Below are positions 1-8,405 of a stretch of DNA of 64,000 bases, piece by piece. The notes under the pieces are model-generated. The model had not been told where the DNA came from. It saw nothing but the letters and a program-made list of their open reading frames with translations, and did no database searches. The translations under genes and the position numbers were made by a program. The first letter of the stretch is position 1. The number at the start of each line of letters is the position of its first letter. Source of the DNA: CAKZLS01 sp963701445 (GTDB lineage Bacteria > Pseudomonadota > Alphaproteobacteria > Rhodospirillales > Defluviicoccaceae); contig CAVPAM010000007.1 of assembly GCA_963701445.1 (NCBI GenBank), positions 1-64,000 on the forward strand, written 5' to 3'.

Positions 1-675
1 GACAGCTGGATCTCCTGCCGGCCGGGGTTCTTCCTGCCGGTGCGCGTGCTCTCACGATTGTTTCGACGACTGTTTCTGCAGAAGCTCGCTACGGCACACC
101 AGGCCGGGCACCTGCAGTTCTTTAATGAGCACGCCAAGTTGGTTGAGCAGGACGCATTCGCCACCCATCTGGCGCTCTTGCGCAAGATCGAATGGGTCGT
201 CTATGCCAAGCGTCCCTTCGCCGGCCCGGAGGCCGTACTCGCCTATCTGTCGCGCTACACCCACCGGGTCGCCATCTCCAACAGCCGGCTCATCCGGTTC
301 GACGACACCGGCGTCACATTCAAATGGAAGGACTACCGCGCCAAGGGGACCACCCGGCATAAGGTCATGACCTTGGCCGCCGACGAGTTCATCCGCCGCT
401 TTCTTGTCCACGTGCTCCCGACTGGATTCCATCGCATCCGGCACTACGGGCTGTTTGCCAATGGCGGGCGCAGCGACAACCTTGTTCGGCTGCGTGAACT
501 GCTCAATCCACCGGCCCCGCCAGACCACCACACCGAACCCAACACAGAGGCCGATGAGACACCCAGCCTCGCACAGCCTTGCCCCCGTTGCGGCGGTCCC
601 ATGGTCGTCATCGACACATTCGAGCCAGGCTGTCCACCGCGCGCCCCGCCAACCAGAACCGCTAGGGGTCCATGA
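1..675 (+). CDS. IS91-family transposase, 3' part (cut by window edge)
   Basis: The reading frame is open to base 1, so the gene starts upstream of the window. The visible 224 residues form the C-terminal part of an IS91-type (Y2, rolling-circle) transposase. The family-typical stretch PVRVLSRLFRR lies at the start, followed by the conserved block around LSRYTHRVAISNSRL and a late zinc-ribbon-like CPRCGG (near base 580). The catalytic tyrosines cannot be verified in what is left. The frame ends normally at TGA 673-675, so nothing shows that the gene is broken. The element abuts the lipid-modification cluster and may have helped mobilise it. Confidence 0.85.
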   Translation, partial: DSWISCRPGFFLPVRVLSRLFRRLFLQKLATAHQAGHLQFFNEHAKLVEQDAFATHLALLRKIEWVVYAKRPFAGPEAVLAYLSRYTHRVAISNSRLIRFDDTGVTFKWKDYRAKGTTRHKVMTLAADEFIRRFLVHVLPTGFHRIRHYGLFANGGRSDNLVRLRELLNPPAPPDHHTEPNTEADETPSLAQPCPRCGGPMVVIDTFEPGCPPRAPPTRTARGP

Positions 676-1302
676 CATTCAACGGTTCCACAAGCAGCAT
701 CGACGCTGGCCGCTGCCGCCAGCCACGGCGACGCTCGGCCGACGCTCGAATGATCGCAACAGCAGCGAGCGGCCCGGCCAACAACACCCCTCGCCAGCAC
801 GGCAACATCGGCAAAGCTTCACTCAAACAACCCAATGTCGCGCCAGACCATCGTCGACCAACCGCCAATCCCAGATCCCGTAACCCCGTCGCCGCCGTCA
901 AATTCCCATAGACCCCACCGACCCCAGCACCGAGCCTGAGCCGGCCCGCGGTTTCCTCCCCTGAGGCTTCTCCGACACCTGCCGATCAACGCCGAGCACC
1001 GCTACCACCTCGCCACGGCAGGTGTCCGAGAACCCTTAACACGTCCGGCCTCAACACCGGAACTTACCGAACGGCAACGAAAACTACTGGTGCGCGCGGC
1101 CTATATCTACTACATCAAAATCAAAGTTGGTTGCTTTTACCGTGGGATGGACGGTCTTGCAAAAAGCACCGTGTTGACGGAAATGGCACTCGACCCGATC
1201 GAGGCGCCGATACCGGGGGAAACGGCCGCGACCCGAGGCGTTTGTTTGATGACCATCGCGAGCGCCGCCAGAAGAACAACCCGACGGCAGTGAGGAAAAC
1301 CG
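676..1302. other. Gene-free stretch: end of the IS91-like element and leader of the radical SAM gene
   Basis: No reading frame here looks like a real gene; the short frames lack family features and good ribosome sites. The left part continues the composition of the transposase gene and ends in the inverted repeat at 967-1033. The right part (about 1035-1302) should hold the promoter of the radical SAM gene. AT-richer sequence lies near 1100-1140, but I could not fix a convincing -35/-10 pair. Confidence 0.4.
967..1033. repeat. Inverted repeat ending in GAAC, candidate IS91 oriIS-side end
   Basis: Two 18-base arms (967-984 and 1016-1033) match as reverse complements at 16 of 18 positions, around a 31-base loop. 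The outer end of the right arm reads GAGAAC. IS91-family elements lack classical terminal repeats, but their ends carry hairpins and their 3' end abuts a GAAC or CAAG tetranucleotide. The position, some 290 bases after the transposase stop, fits that. The exact end is inference. Confidence 0.4.
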
Positions 1303-2493
1303 ATGTCTGAGGCTTCATCCGCTGTCGTGACAGCGTCGCCAAGCGTTGCCCGGGAAAAGCACGAAGACGAGGCGCCCGCCTCCGCCGAGGGCGGAAAGAA
1401 GGTCAAGTCTCCGCGGAGCAACCCGCTGGACGTTCTCGGCCTCGTTTTCCAAAAGGGCGGGCCAGGGTTCTGTCAGTTTGCTCTCAGCAACGCCTGCAAC
1501 GCAAACTGCGGGTTCTGCAATTTCGCCCGAGACACCCTGCCGAAGGAATCTTGGGAATTCGTCGAACGCCAGGGCGCGCTGGACGCCATCGATATCCTCC
1601 ACAAGCAAGGGATCCGCTATCTGGTGCTGACGGGCGGCGAGCCGACGCTGCATCCGGATCTGGTGGACATCGTCCGTCATGGCGCGGAGTCCGGGATCAA
1701 GGTGCTGCTGGTCAGCAACGCCGGATTGCTGAAGCCCCACAAGATCCACGAACTCATCGACGCGGGTTTGTCCAGTTTCATCATCTCCATCGACGCTGCC
1801 AACGTGGCCGACCACGAGGACAACCGGGGGCTTCCCGGTGTTTGCGACCGGATTCGGGAGGCCAACCGGATTTTCGCCGAGCGCAAGATCAAATCCACCG
1901 CCTCCGTCACCATGAGCCGCCTTGTGGACTACGATGCGCTGCCCGGGTTTCTCACGTCCCTGGGCTTCTCATCCGTCGTATTCTCCTACCCGCTCAAGTA
2001 TCTGCCCTCGTTCTTCCTCGGCTACAGGGATTCGCACCTTGTGGACTATACCGCCGAGGAACTTCACGCCGCCTACGAGAAGGTCAAAAACCTCAAGAAC
2101 CAATTTCACGTGGTCAATCCGCTGCTGTCGCTCGAGGAAATGCAGCGGTTTGTGCGGAAGGAAGAACAGCACTACGAGTGTCTCGCCGGTTTCCGGTATT
2201 TCTTCCTCGACTGGCAGCTGATGCTTTGGCGCTGCCATCACTGGGAAGAGCCCATGTGCTCCATTTACGAGTTCGACGAGACCAAGCTCGTCCGCGATGG
2301 CTGCACCCGGTGCATGATCAACTGCTACCGCGACTCGAGCCTGATGCAGCACGTCGCGGTATCCATGCACGATGCCTACCGGGCGGTCCGCAAGGGAAAC
2401 ATCGTCGAGGGCGCCAAGGCGCTCGGCCGCAAGGCCACCGTGGATTCAGTTCGCGCCGTGGCCGAGGAATTTTCCTGGATCAAGCGGTTCTGA
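1303..2493 (+). CDS. Radical SAM protein with C-terminal cysteine cluster, substrate unknown
   Basis: A 396-residue radical SAM enzyme. The [4Fe-4S] motif CNANCGFC (CX3CX2C, about residues 64-71) is followed by the SAM-binding TGGEPTLHP (about 110-118). The C-terminal part has six cysteines in an order like SPASM or twitch auxiliary-cluster domains: one in YECLAG, one in WRCHH, one in PMCSI, then CTRCMINC. That suggests one or two extra Fe-S clusters. The first 35 residues are low-complexity and probably disordered. The overall plan recalls HpnH-like radical SAM enzymes of hopanoid synthesis, but the cysteine motif and C-terminus differ, so I do not name it. The same neighbourhood holds hpnA- and hpnJ-type genes, which makes a polyisoprenoid substrate plausible. 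Confidence 0.85.
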   Translation: MSEASSAVVTASPSVAREKHEDEAPASAEGGKKVKSPRSNPLDVLGLVFQKGGPGFCQFALSNACNANCGFCNFARDTLPKESWEFVERQGALDAIDILHKQGIRYLVLTGGEPTLHPDLVDIVRHGAESGIKVLLVSNAGLLKPHKIHELIDAGLSSFIISIDAANVADHEDNRGLPGVCDRIREANRIFAERKIKSTASVTMSRLVDYDALPGFLTSLGFSSVVFSYPLKYLPSFFLGYRDSHLVDYTAEELHAAYEKVKNLKNQFHVVNPLLSLEEMQRFVRKEEQHYECLAGFRYFFLDWQLMLWRCHHWEEPMCSIYEFDETKLVRDGCTRCMINCYRDSSLMQHVAVSMHDAYRAVRKGNIVEGAKALGRKATVDSVRAVAEEFSWIKRF

Positions 2494-2528
2494 GCACCAC
2501 CGCCCCGTTCCCGCATTGAACGGGGCCC

Positions 2529-3413
2529 TCAGACACACACTTCGGCGGTCTCGGGAACAATCATTGGCGTTCGGAGAGACTCGGGCAAAGCGATCCTCAA
2601 CGCGAAAACGGTATAAATGCCGGAGTTTTTCAGGGTTGGCGGCTGTTCAACCGTGATCTCCGTCAGTCCATGCTTTCTTAGGAGCGCGATCACCGTGCCC
2701 AGACGATCGTCGTCGTCATGCACGTCGATAACGATCTGCTGAATTTTCGCCCAATCTCCGTCCTCGACGCCCAGCAAAACATCGAGCTCGGCCTTCTCCA
2801 CGTCGATCTTGAGCATGTCGATCCGCTCGACCCCGTGATCGCGGACCACCTGGGAGAGGGTACGCAATTGACAGCTGACGGTCTCTCGCCGAAGCGTCCA
2901 CCGCAGGGCAAAACTTAGGATGACGGAGCTGAGAGCCTTCGGGAGCCATCGCAGGCAGCGGACGGCCAGGGGAGCCTGGTCCAGGTGAACAATGCTGTTG
3001 AGTACGGCGTCCTTGACCACCGCGAGATCCGCCGTTTCGTCCGGGTAAGCCGTCGACAACACGGGCGCGCCAGGGTAGTACGCAAACTGGATGGTCTTGC
3101 TGCTGCTGGAGAGCCCGTAGGGCAATGTATGCGCCAGCACCTTCCGCGTTCGGCGTTCCAGGTTTGCGCGGAGCACCTGGAAAATGGCATCCACCGGCTC
3201 AAAAGCGAATACGCGCAGGTCGTGTCCGCAGCGTTCGTAGGCGGCAAGGCTGAACAGACCGATATTCGCCCCGACGTCGAACACGGTATCACCGGGTTTC
3301 AATTTTATGCCGTTGGTGAAGTAGGTCTCTATTTCAAGTTGGACGAGCGGAACCTCGTGTTTCTGAAGACACGAGACAACCGCCCCGTTGGGGAGTGACA
3401 CGTCGACCGGCAT
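2529..3413 (-). CDS. FkbM-family methyltransferase
   Basis: A SAM-dependent methyltransferase of the FkbM family, which usually O-methylates sugars or polyketides. Motif I reads VFDVGANIGLFS; an acidic FAFEPV follows at the end of the second strand. The later DMLKIDVEKAELDVL is the family's second signature, and a further strand reads IVIDVHD. The longest frame starts at 3473, but the start at 3413 (MPVDVSLPNG) is preferred because AGGAG lies about 11 bases upstream. Convergent with the radical SAM gene (35-base gap) and divergent from the Rieske gene. In this setting it may methylate a hydroxyl on a lipid head group; that is inference. Confidence 0.85.
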   Translation of the reverse strand: MPVDVSLPNGAVVSCLQKHEVPLVQLEIETYFTNGIKLKPGDTVFDVGANIGLFSLAAYERCGHDLRVFAFEPVDAIFQVLRANLERRTRKVLAHTLPYGLSSSSKTIQFAYYPGAPVLSTAYPDETADLAVVKDAVLNSIVHLDQAPLAVRCLRWLPKALSSVILSFALRWTLRRETVSCQLRTLSQVVRDHGVERIDMLKIDVEKAELDVLLGVEDGDWAKIQQIVIDVHDDDDRLGTVIALLRKHGLTEITVEQPPTLKNSGIYTVFALRIALPESLRTPMIVPETAEVCV

Positions 3414-3879
3414 TTTTCGAACATCTCCTGATCCACCCGAAGACTGTTCCGCCGGACGGACGGCAACTCGCATGAATTGGCGATTGCGTTAAAATAGCTG
3501 GACTATATTCTACACATAGGCCGATGATCGTTGGGTTCAATACATATTTTGTGGCATGCGCCGCCGATTGGGAAGGAGCGGTCGATCAAACAACCCCTTT
3601 TTCGCTCTGTCGACCCTCGTTCTTTTGCGTGGATCACCACAAAATTATCGTTGTCTGCTCCTGGTTTCTTTCATACTTAAGTCGCTCCCGTAACAAGCAT
3701 GGTAATGCTCCTCGCGCAAGGCTTTCGAGAGTCCGATCGGCTTGGCGGGCACAACAAGGGCGACGCTCCGGGCGCGCGTGACATACGATCTTGGGGGACC
3801 ATTCGCCGGATCCAACGCACTCGACCCCGGTTCGGATCGCTGAATTCGCTGAAAAACCTATGAGTGAGGAGAGAGCTGA
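3414..3879. promoter_or_regulatory. Divergent intergenic region between the FkbM and Rieske genes
   Basis: No convincing gene. It holds the ribosome site of the FkbM gene (minus strand, about 3424-3429) and a strong GAGGAGAG just before the Rieske ATG. AT-rich sequence at about 3488-3515 and 3640-3680 could hold divergent promoters, but I see no clear -35/-10 pair or operator. Confidence 0.35.
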
Positions 3880-4950
3880 ATGACCCTCGCGGTCGCGCCC
3901 AACCTTTCCGGTCGTGCCCCACGGCCCGAGCCGACCGACCTTCGGCGGATCGGTATCCATCCGGACTATTGGTATCCCGTGGCCCGGTCCATCAATTTGA
4001 AACGCGGGAAGACGCTGGCCGTACAGTTTGCCGGCGATCCCATTGTGCTGGTCCGCCCGGAGAATGGTTCGTGCTTCGCCCTGAGGGATCGCTGCGCGCA
4101 CCGGCAGGTGCCGCTCCACGCCGGTGTTGTCTGTCCCGAGGGGCTCCGCTGCGGATATCATGGCTGGACCTATGATCCCACCGGGCGCTGCGTCGATATC
4201 CCTTACCTCAGCGCCGGCAAGCAATGTGTCAACGGGGTGCGCGGCTATCCCTGCCGGGAGGCATATGGGTTCGTTTTCATCTTTCCGGGCGACCCGGCCA
4301 AGTCCGGGACCACGGCCCTCCCCGCAATTCCCACCCATGGAAATCCGAAGTACAAGACCCGCTACCTCGACCGCCAGGTCTCCTGCCACTACTCGTTCAT
4401 GCACGAGAACCTGATGGACATGAACCATCAGTTCCTGCACCGGAGGCTGATGGGCGGCATCAAGACGATCGCGCTCGAAAAGCGGAGCGGCGATAACTGG
4501 GTCGAAGCCGACTACACCTTTGCGCGCAAGAGTGGTAAGCAGAGCTTCGGACAGCGGTTTATCACCGGCAAGCGGGACGACCAGGATCGCCGGGACCTGA
4601 TGACCATTCGCACCGAATATCCATATCAGACCTTGAAGTTCTGGACGAAGGGCAGCGAAACACCGGCCCTCGACCTCTGGAATGTCTACATCCCGGTCGA
4701 CAAGGAACAGCGCATAAACCATACGTTCGGCATGATCATGATCGAAAGGCCGCCGATTCCAGGCCTGATCAACCTGCTGTGGCCCTTTATCGTCTGGTTC
4801 ACCGAAGGGATCTTCAAGGAGGACCGCTGGATCGTCGAGATGGAGCAGAAATCTCACGACGAACAGGGCGCCGATTTGAATCAGGAAATTTTCCCGGCTA
4901 TCTTGGCCCTGCGCGCGCTCCTGACCCGGGGCGGTGCGCCGTTGACTTAG
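3880..4950 (+). CDS. Rieske-type non-haem iron oxygenase, aromatic-ring-hydroxylase alpha-like
   Basis: A 356-residue oxygenase. The Rieske [2Fe-2S] ligands are CAH (about residues 71-73) and CGYH (about 89-92), inside an N-terminal Rieske domain. The mononuclear iron site is seen in ENLMDMNHQFLHRR (about 171-184), with the expected Asn/Asp, His and His pattern. The C-terminus follows the long-chain oxygenase fold. GAGGAGAG precedes the ATG. No reductase or ferredoxin lies beside it, so electrons must come from elsewhere. Known relatives include the sterol C-4 demethylase SdmA and other steroid oxygenases. With hpnA and hpnJ types next door, hydroxylation of a hopanoid or another cyclic triterpenoid is plausible but unproven. 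Confidence 0.85.
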   Translation: MTLAVAPNLSGRAPRPEPTDLRRIGIHPDYWYPVARSINLKRGKTLAVQFAGDPIVLVRPENGSCFALRDRCAHRQVPLHAGVVCPEGLRCGYHGWTYDPTGRCVDIPYLSAGKQCVNGVRGYPCREAYGFVFIFPGDPAKSGTTALPAIPTHGNPKYKTRYLDRQVSCHYSFMHENLMDMNHQFLHRRLMGGIKTIALEKRSGDNWVEADYTFARKSGKQSFGQRFITGKRDDQDRRDLMTIRTEYPYQTLKFWTKGSETPALDLWNVYIPVDKEQRINHTFGMIMIERPPIPGLINLLWPFIVWFTEGIFKEDRWIVEMEQKSHDEQGADLNQEIFPAILALRALLTRGGAPLT

Positions 4951-4991
4951 CGTGTCGAGCGCCCGTGGGCGCGAGGGAGCCTCGTTCTGGA

Positions 4992-5987
4992 ATGCAATCA
5001 ATGACGGTCTTGGTGACGGGCGCGTCCGGTTTTCTCGGATCCGCGGTGGCTCGGCGATTGCTGACCGCCGGATATGCCGTTCGCGTCCTTGTCCGGGAGA
5101 GCAGCCCAGCCGGCAACCTGGATGACCTCGATGTCGAGATCGTCACCGGCGACTTGCGCGACGCCGGTTCGCTCTCGCGCGCCGTCAAGGGGTGTACGGG
5201 CCTGTTCCACGTGGCCGCCGATTACCGGCTGTGGGTGCCCGATGAACGCACGATGTTGTCGATCAACGTCGATGGCACCCGGAACCTGATGCTCGCCGCC
5301 CTCGAGGCCGGGGTCGAGAGGATTGTCTATACCAGCAGCGTCGCCGCGCTCGGGCTGCGCGCGGACGGTCCCGCCGACGAGGAAACTCCGGTTTCCTACG
5401 AGCAAGTGATCGGGACCTACAAGAAATCCAAGTATCTCGCCGAGCAGGAGGTACTGCGGCTTGTTCGGGAGAAGGAACTGCCGGCGGTCATCGTCAATCC
5501 GTCAACGCCGATCGGCCCCCGGGATATTAGGCCTACCCCCACGGGACGGGTGATCGTCGACGCCGCCAACGGCCGAATCCCGGCATACGTGGATACGGGC
5601 CTGAATGTCGTTCACGTGGACGACGCGGCCGAGGGCCATATCCTGGCCTACGAGAAGGGAATGATCGGGGAAAAGTACATCCTCGGCGGCGAGGACATGC
5701 CGCTTGCGGATATCCTTGCGGAGGTGGCGCGGCTTTGCGGCCGCAAACCGCCCACCATCAAATTGCCGCACGCCGCTCTCTACCCCGTGGCGTTGGTTTC
5801 GGAAGGTTGGTGCCGGTTACGGGGCGGTGAGCCCATCGCCACGTTCGACAGCATCCGCATGGCGAAAAAGCGCATGTTCTTTTCCAGCGACAAGGCCCGC
5901 GCGGCGCTTGGGTACGCACCCCGTCCGGCCCACGAAGCCCTCCGCGACGCCGTCGATTACTTCCGTGGCCGGGGGATGTGCGCCTAA
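4992..5987 (+). CDS. hpnA: Hopanoid-associated sugar epimerase/dehydrogenase, HpnA type
   Basis: A 331-residue extended short-chain dehydrogenase. The NAD(P)-binding GASGFLG lies at the N-terminus; the YKKSK stretch carries the catalytic Tyr-x-x-x-Lys; a Ser of the YTSSVA segment completes the triad. The blocks VNPSTPIGPRDIRPTPTGR and MFFSSDKA are typical of HpnA, the epimerase-like protein found in hopanoid operons, whose exact reaction is unsettled. Start at ATG 4992 (a second ATG lies at 5001). It follows the Rieske gene after 41 bases, so the two are probably co-transcribed, and it converges on hpnJ with 7 bases between stop codons. Confidence 0.85.
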   Translation: MQSMTVLVTGASGFLGSAVARRLLTAGYAVRVLVRESSPAGNLDDLDVEIVTGDLRDAGSLSRAVKGCTGLFHVAADYRLWVPDERTMLSINVDGTRNLMLAALEAGVERIVYTSSVAALGLRADGPADEETPVSYEQVIGTYKKSKYLAEQEVLRLVREKELPAVIVNPSTPIGPRDIRPTPTGRVIVDAANGRIPAYVDTGLNVVHVDDAAEGHILAYEKGMIGEKYILGGEDMPLADILAEVARLCGRKPPTIKLPHAALYPVALVSEGWCRLRGGEPIATFDSIRMAKKRMFFSSDKARAALGYAPRPAHEALRDAVDYFRGRGMCA

Positions 5988-5994
5988 CCTTAGC

Positions 5995-7425
5995 TCAGGC
6001 GCTCTTGTGGCGTGTCCCGAGGAACCGGAAGAACTCGCCGCCTTCGCGCAAGCGGCGTTTCAGAAGCTCCCAATCCCGCACCATTTCGGATGTCATATCG
6101 AAGATCTTTTTCGGCCGGAAATAAAACTGCTTATAGAAATCCGCGACGGCCTGGAAGATTTCCTCCTGCGACAGGTGCGGATAGCTGATGGAACTCACCT
6201 GGGTTCCGTCGCCGTCCACCAACTGGCCGCCGGTATCGGCGTCCACCAGCCAGCCGTTCTGCCTCGCCTGGTCGTAGAGGTACGTGCCGGGGTAGGCCGC
6301 GGCCAGGGAAACCTGGAGCGTGTGAGGATTGACCTCCTTGGCGAACCGCATGGTCTCCTTGATGGTTTCATGGGTCTCGCCGGGAAGTCCGAGCACGAAG
6401 GTGCCGTGGATCTTGATACCCAGCTTATGACAGTCCGCGCTGAACCGCCGCGCCCAGTCGATCCGCATGCCCTTCTTGATGTTGTGAAGAATCTGCTGGT
6501 TGCCGGTCTCGTAGCCGACCACGAACAGGCGAAGACCGTTGTCCTTGAGGACCTTCAGCGTGTCGTACGGGACATTGGCCTTGGCGTTACACGACCACGT
6601 GACACCCAGTTCCCCGAGCCTGCGGGCGATGGCCTCGGCGCGCGGGAGATCGTCGGTGAAGGTGTCGTCGTCGAAGAAGTACTCCTTGATGTGCGGAAAG
6701 TACTCTTGCGCCTTGGCGATCTCCGCGACCACGTGATCGACGCTGCGCGTACGATAGCGGTGTCCGCCGATGGTCTGCGGCCACAAACAGAACGTGCAGC
6801 GCGATTTGCAGCCGCGGCCGGTGTAGATGGACAGGTACGGATGATACAGATAACCGATGAAGTAATCGTCGGTGACGAGGTCCCGCTTGTACACGTCCAC
6901 CACGTGCGGAAGCTGGTCCATGTCTTCCAGAATGGCGCGGGGCCGATTGTGAACGATCCGGTCGCCGTCGCGATAGCTGATGCCGTCCACGTCCTCGAAG
7001 CTGCGTCCCTCGGCGATTTCCTTGATGGTGAATTCAAACTCGTTGCCGGCGACGAAATCGATGGCTTCGGATGTCTTCAGGCTGATCTCCGGGAGGATGG
7101 CCACGTGCGCGCCCACGAATCCAACGATCAGTTGGGGATTGCGGGCCTTCATCGCCTCGGCGACCTTGGCGTCGGCCGGAAACGACGGGCTGCTGGTGTG
7201 CAGGATCGCAAGCTCGTAGTCGGACGCCATCGGCAGGACGTCGTCCATCGAGAGGCCCCGCGCCGGCGCGTCCACAAGGCGGCTGCCGGGGACCATCGCG
7301 GCCGGTTGCGCCAGCCAGGTGGGGTACCAGAACGACCGGATCTCGCGGCGCGCCTGATAGCGTGATCCAGCACCACCATCGAAGCCTTCGAACGAAGGCG
7401 GATTGAGGAACAGCGTTTTCAACAT
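5995..7425 (-). CDS. hpnJ: Hopanoid biosynthesis radical SAM protein HpnJ
   Basis: A 476-residue B12-binding-domain radical SAM enzyme. The N-terminus MLKTLFLNPPSFEGFDGGAG, the WYPTWLAQPAAMVPGSRL block and the [4Fe-4S] motif CKSRCTFC (CX3CX2C) match HpnJ closely. Known role (Burkholderia and others): HpnJ acts with HpnI and HpnK to form the cyclitol ether head group of bacteriohopanetetrol. Neither hpnI nor hpnK is in the window. Start at 7425 is chosen over 7467 because AGAAGGA lies upstream and homologues begin there. Convergent with hpnA. The conventional partner genes are replaced here by the Rieske, FkbM and other radical SAM genes. Confidence 0.9.
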   Translation of the reverse strand: MLKTLFLNPPSFEGFDGGAGSRYQARREIRSFWYPTWLAQPAAMVPGSRLVDAPARGLSMDDVLPMASDYELAILHTSSPSFPADAKVAEAMKARNPQLIVGFVGAHVAILPEISLKTSEAIDFVAGNEFEFTIKEIAEGRSFEDVDGISYRDGDRIVHNRPRAILEDMDQLPHVVDVYKRDLVTDDYFIGYLYHPYLSIYTGRGCKSRCTFCLWPQTIGGHRYRTRSVDHVVAEIAKAQEYFPHIKEYFFDDDTFTDDLPRAEAIARRLGELGVTWSCNAKANVPYDTLKVLKDNGLRLFVVGYETGNQQILHNIKKGMRIDWARRFSADCHKLGIKIHGTFVLGLPGETHETIKETMRFAKEVNPHTLQVSLAAAYPGTYLYDQARQNGWLVDADTGGQLVDGDGTQVSSISYPHLSQEEIFQAVADFYKQFYFRPKKIFDMTSEMVRDWELLKRRLREGGEFFRFLGTRHKSA

Positions 7426-7530
7426 GGCGCGTCCTTCTCTCTCGATCTGACTGGCGGCTACTTCCAAAATCCCGGCAAGTCCGTTGCGTAGCAGAAGCCT
7501 TGGAAGTCGTCAAAGTCGTATGTAGACCTC

Positions 7531-7554
7531 GCCACCCCTTTTTGTAAGGGTGGC
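7531..7554. other. Small hairpin in the hpnJ / DUF2760 intergenic region
   Basis: GCCACCC pairs with GGGTGGC around a T-rich loop. No T-run follows on either strand, so a terminator role is doubtful. It lies upstream of hpnJ and upstream of the DUF2760 gene and could be regulatory. Confidence 0.25.
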
Positions 7555-7715
7555 CTTGGAAATACGTCCGCCCTTGAAGCGGCGGTTACTCGATTCGGCC
7601 GCCGTTTGGCGTGTTTGAGACTTGCAAAACGAGCCAAAGTGTGGCCTTTCCCCGCTCGTATGCGGCGTAAACGCTGCGGCGCCCATCCCTTATTGACCGA
7701 AGAAAAGCTAGAATT

Positions 7716-8345
7716 ATGAGAGCCGTCTCAATAATTGCAGCCGTCGTCCTGCTTGCCCTGACGACGTTGCTGGTATCCATCGGTTTGAATCTGGTTCCGG
7801 CCGCGGAAGCCTACGAGTTCCATGTGAAGGTCGCGATCATGGCGGTCGCGGCTGCCCTGCTTATCGCCATCCTCGCCAATCGCGGCCAAGCGGCGCCCCC
7901 CCAGGCCGCGAAGGCCGAGGCGGCGAAGCCGGCGCCGGTTCCGGTGGCCGCCAACCAGGCCGAGGCGGAAGTGGTCAGTTTCCTGGCCGCGCTGCAACAG
8001 AAGGGACGGCTGGTGGATTTCCTGATGGACGACGTGACCGCCTACTCCGATGCCCAAGTGGGCGCCGCCGCGCGCGTGGTTCACGCGGGATGCAAGTCGG
8101 TGCTCGGCGAGCATTTCACCATCCGCCATGTTCGCGACGAGCCGGAAGGATCCCAGGTCAGCGTGCCGGCGGGATACCCGGCCGACGAATACCGTCTCGT
8201 CGGCAAGATCGCCGGCGATCCGCCGTTTTCGGGCCGGCTGGTGCACGCCGGCTGGAAGACCGAAACGGTCAAGCTTCCGCGCGTTCTGAAAACCGGTGAC
8301 GACCGGCTTCCCGCCATCGCGCCGGCGGAGGTGGAGCTAAAGTAG
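7716..8345 (+). CDS. DUF2760 family protein
   Basis: A 209-residue protein with two N-terminal membrane segments (about residues 5-28 and 37-54), an Ala/Pro/Lys-rich linker (about 55-85) and a soluble domain of the DUF2760 type, recognisable by the VDFLMDD and GYPADEYRL blocks. DUF2760 genes habitually precede an Hsp70-like gene, as here (60-base gap). The function is unknown. The topology suggests a soluble domain tethered to the inner membrane that may work with the Hsp70 homologue. Confidence 0.8.
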   Translation: MRAVSIIAAVVLLALTTLLVSIGLNLVPAAEAYEFHVKVAIMAVAAALLIAILANRGQAAPPQAAKAEAAKPAPVPVAANQAEAEVVSFLAALQQKGRLVDFLMDDVTAYSDAQVGAAARVVHAGCKSVLGEHFTIRHVRDEPEGSQVSVPAGYPADEYRLVGKIAGDPPFSGRLVHAGWKTETVKLPRVLKTGDDRLPAIAPAEVELK

Positions 8346-8405
8346 GCAGCCGGTCCCTATTCTTCCCTCGCCCATCGACACGAACACATAGAGCGGTTTC
8401 CTGCC

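Noticed and set aside
1090..1293. Possible 67-residue gene before the radical SAM gene
   Set aside because: No ribosome site, no family resemblance, and its composition is that of a leader region.
3634..5001. 455-codon open frame on the minus strand
   Set aside because: It is antisense to the Rieske gene and has no family features; long shadow frames are common in GC-rich DNA.
3880..5987. Sterol C-4 demethylation pair (SdmA/SdmB)
   Set aside because: The second gene matches HpnA better than SdmB, and hpnJ lies next to it, so a hopanoid link is preferred; the sterol idea is kept only as an alternative for the Rieske gene.
5704..7365. 553-codon open frame on the plus strand
   Set aside because: It lies antisense to hpnJ, which has clear homology and catalytic motifs.
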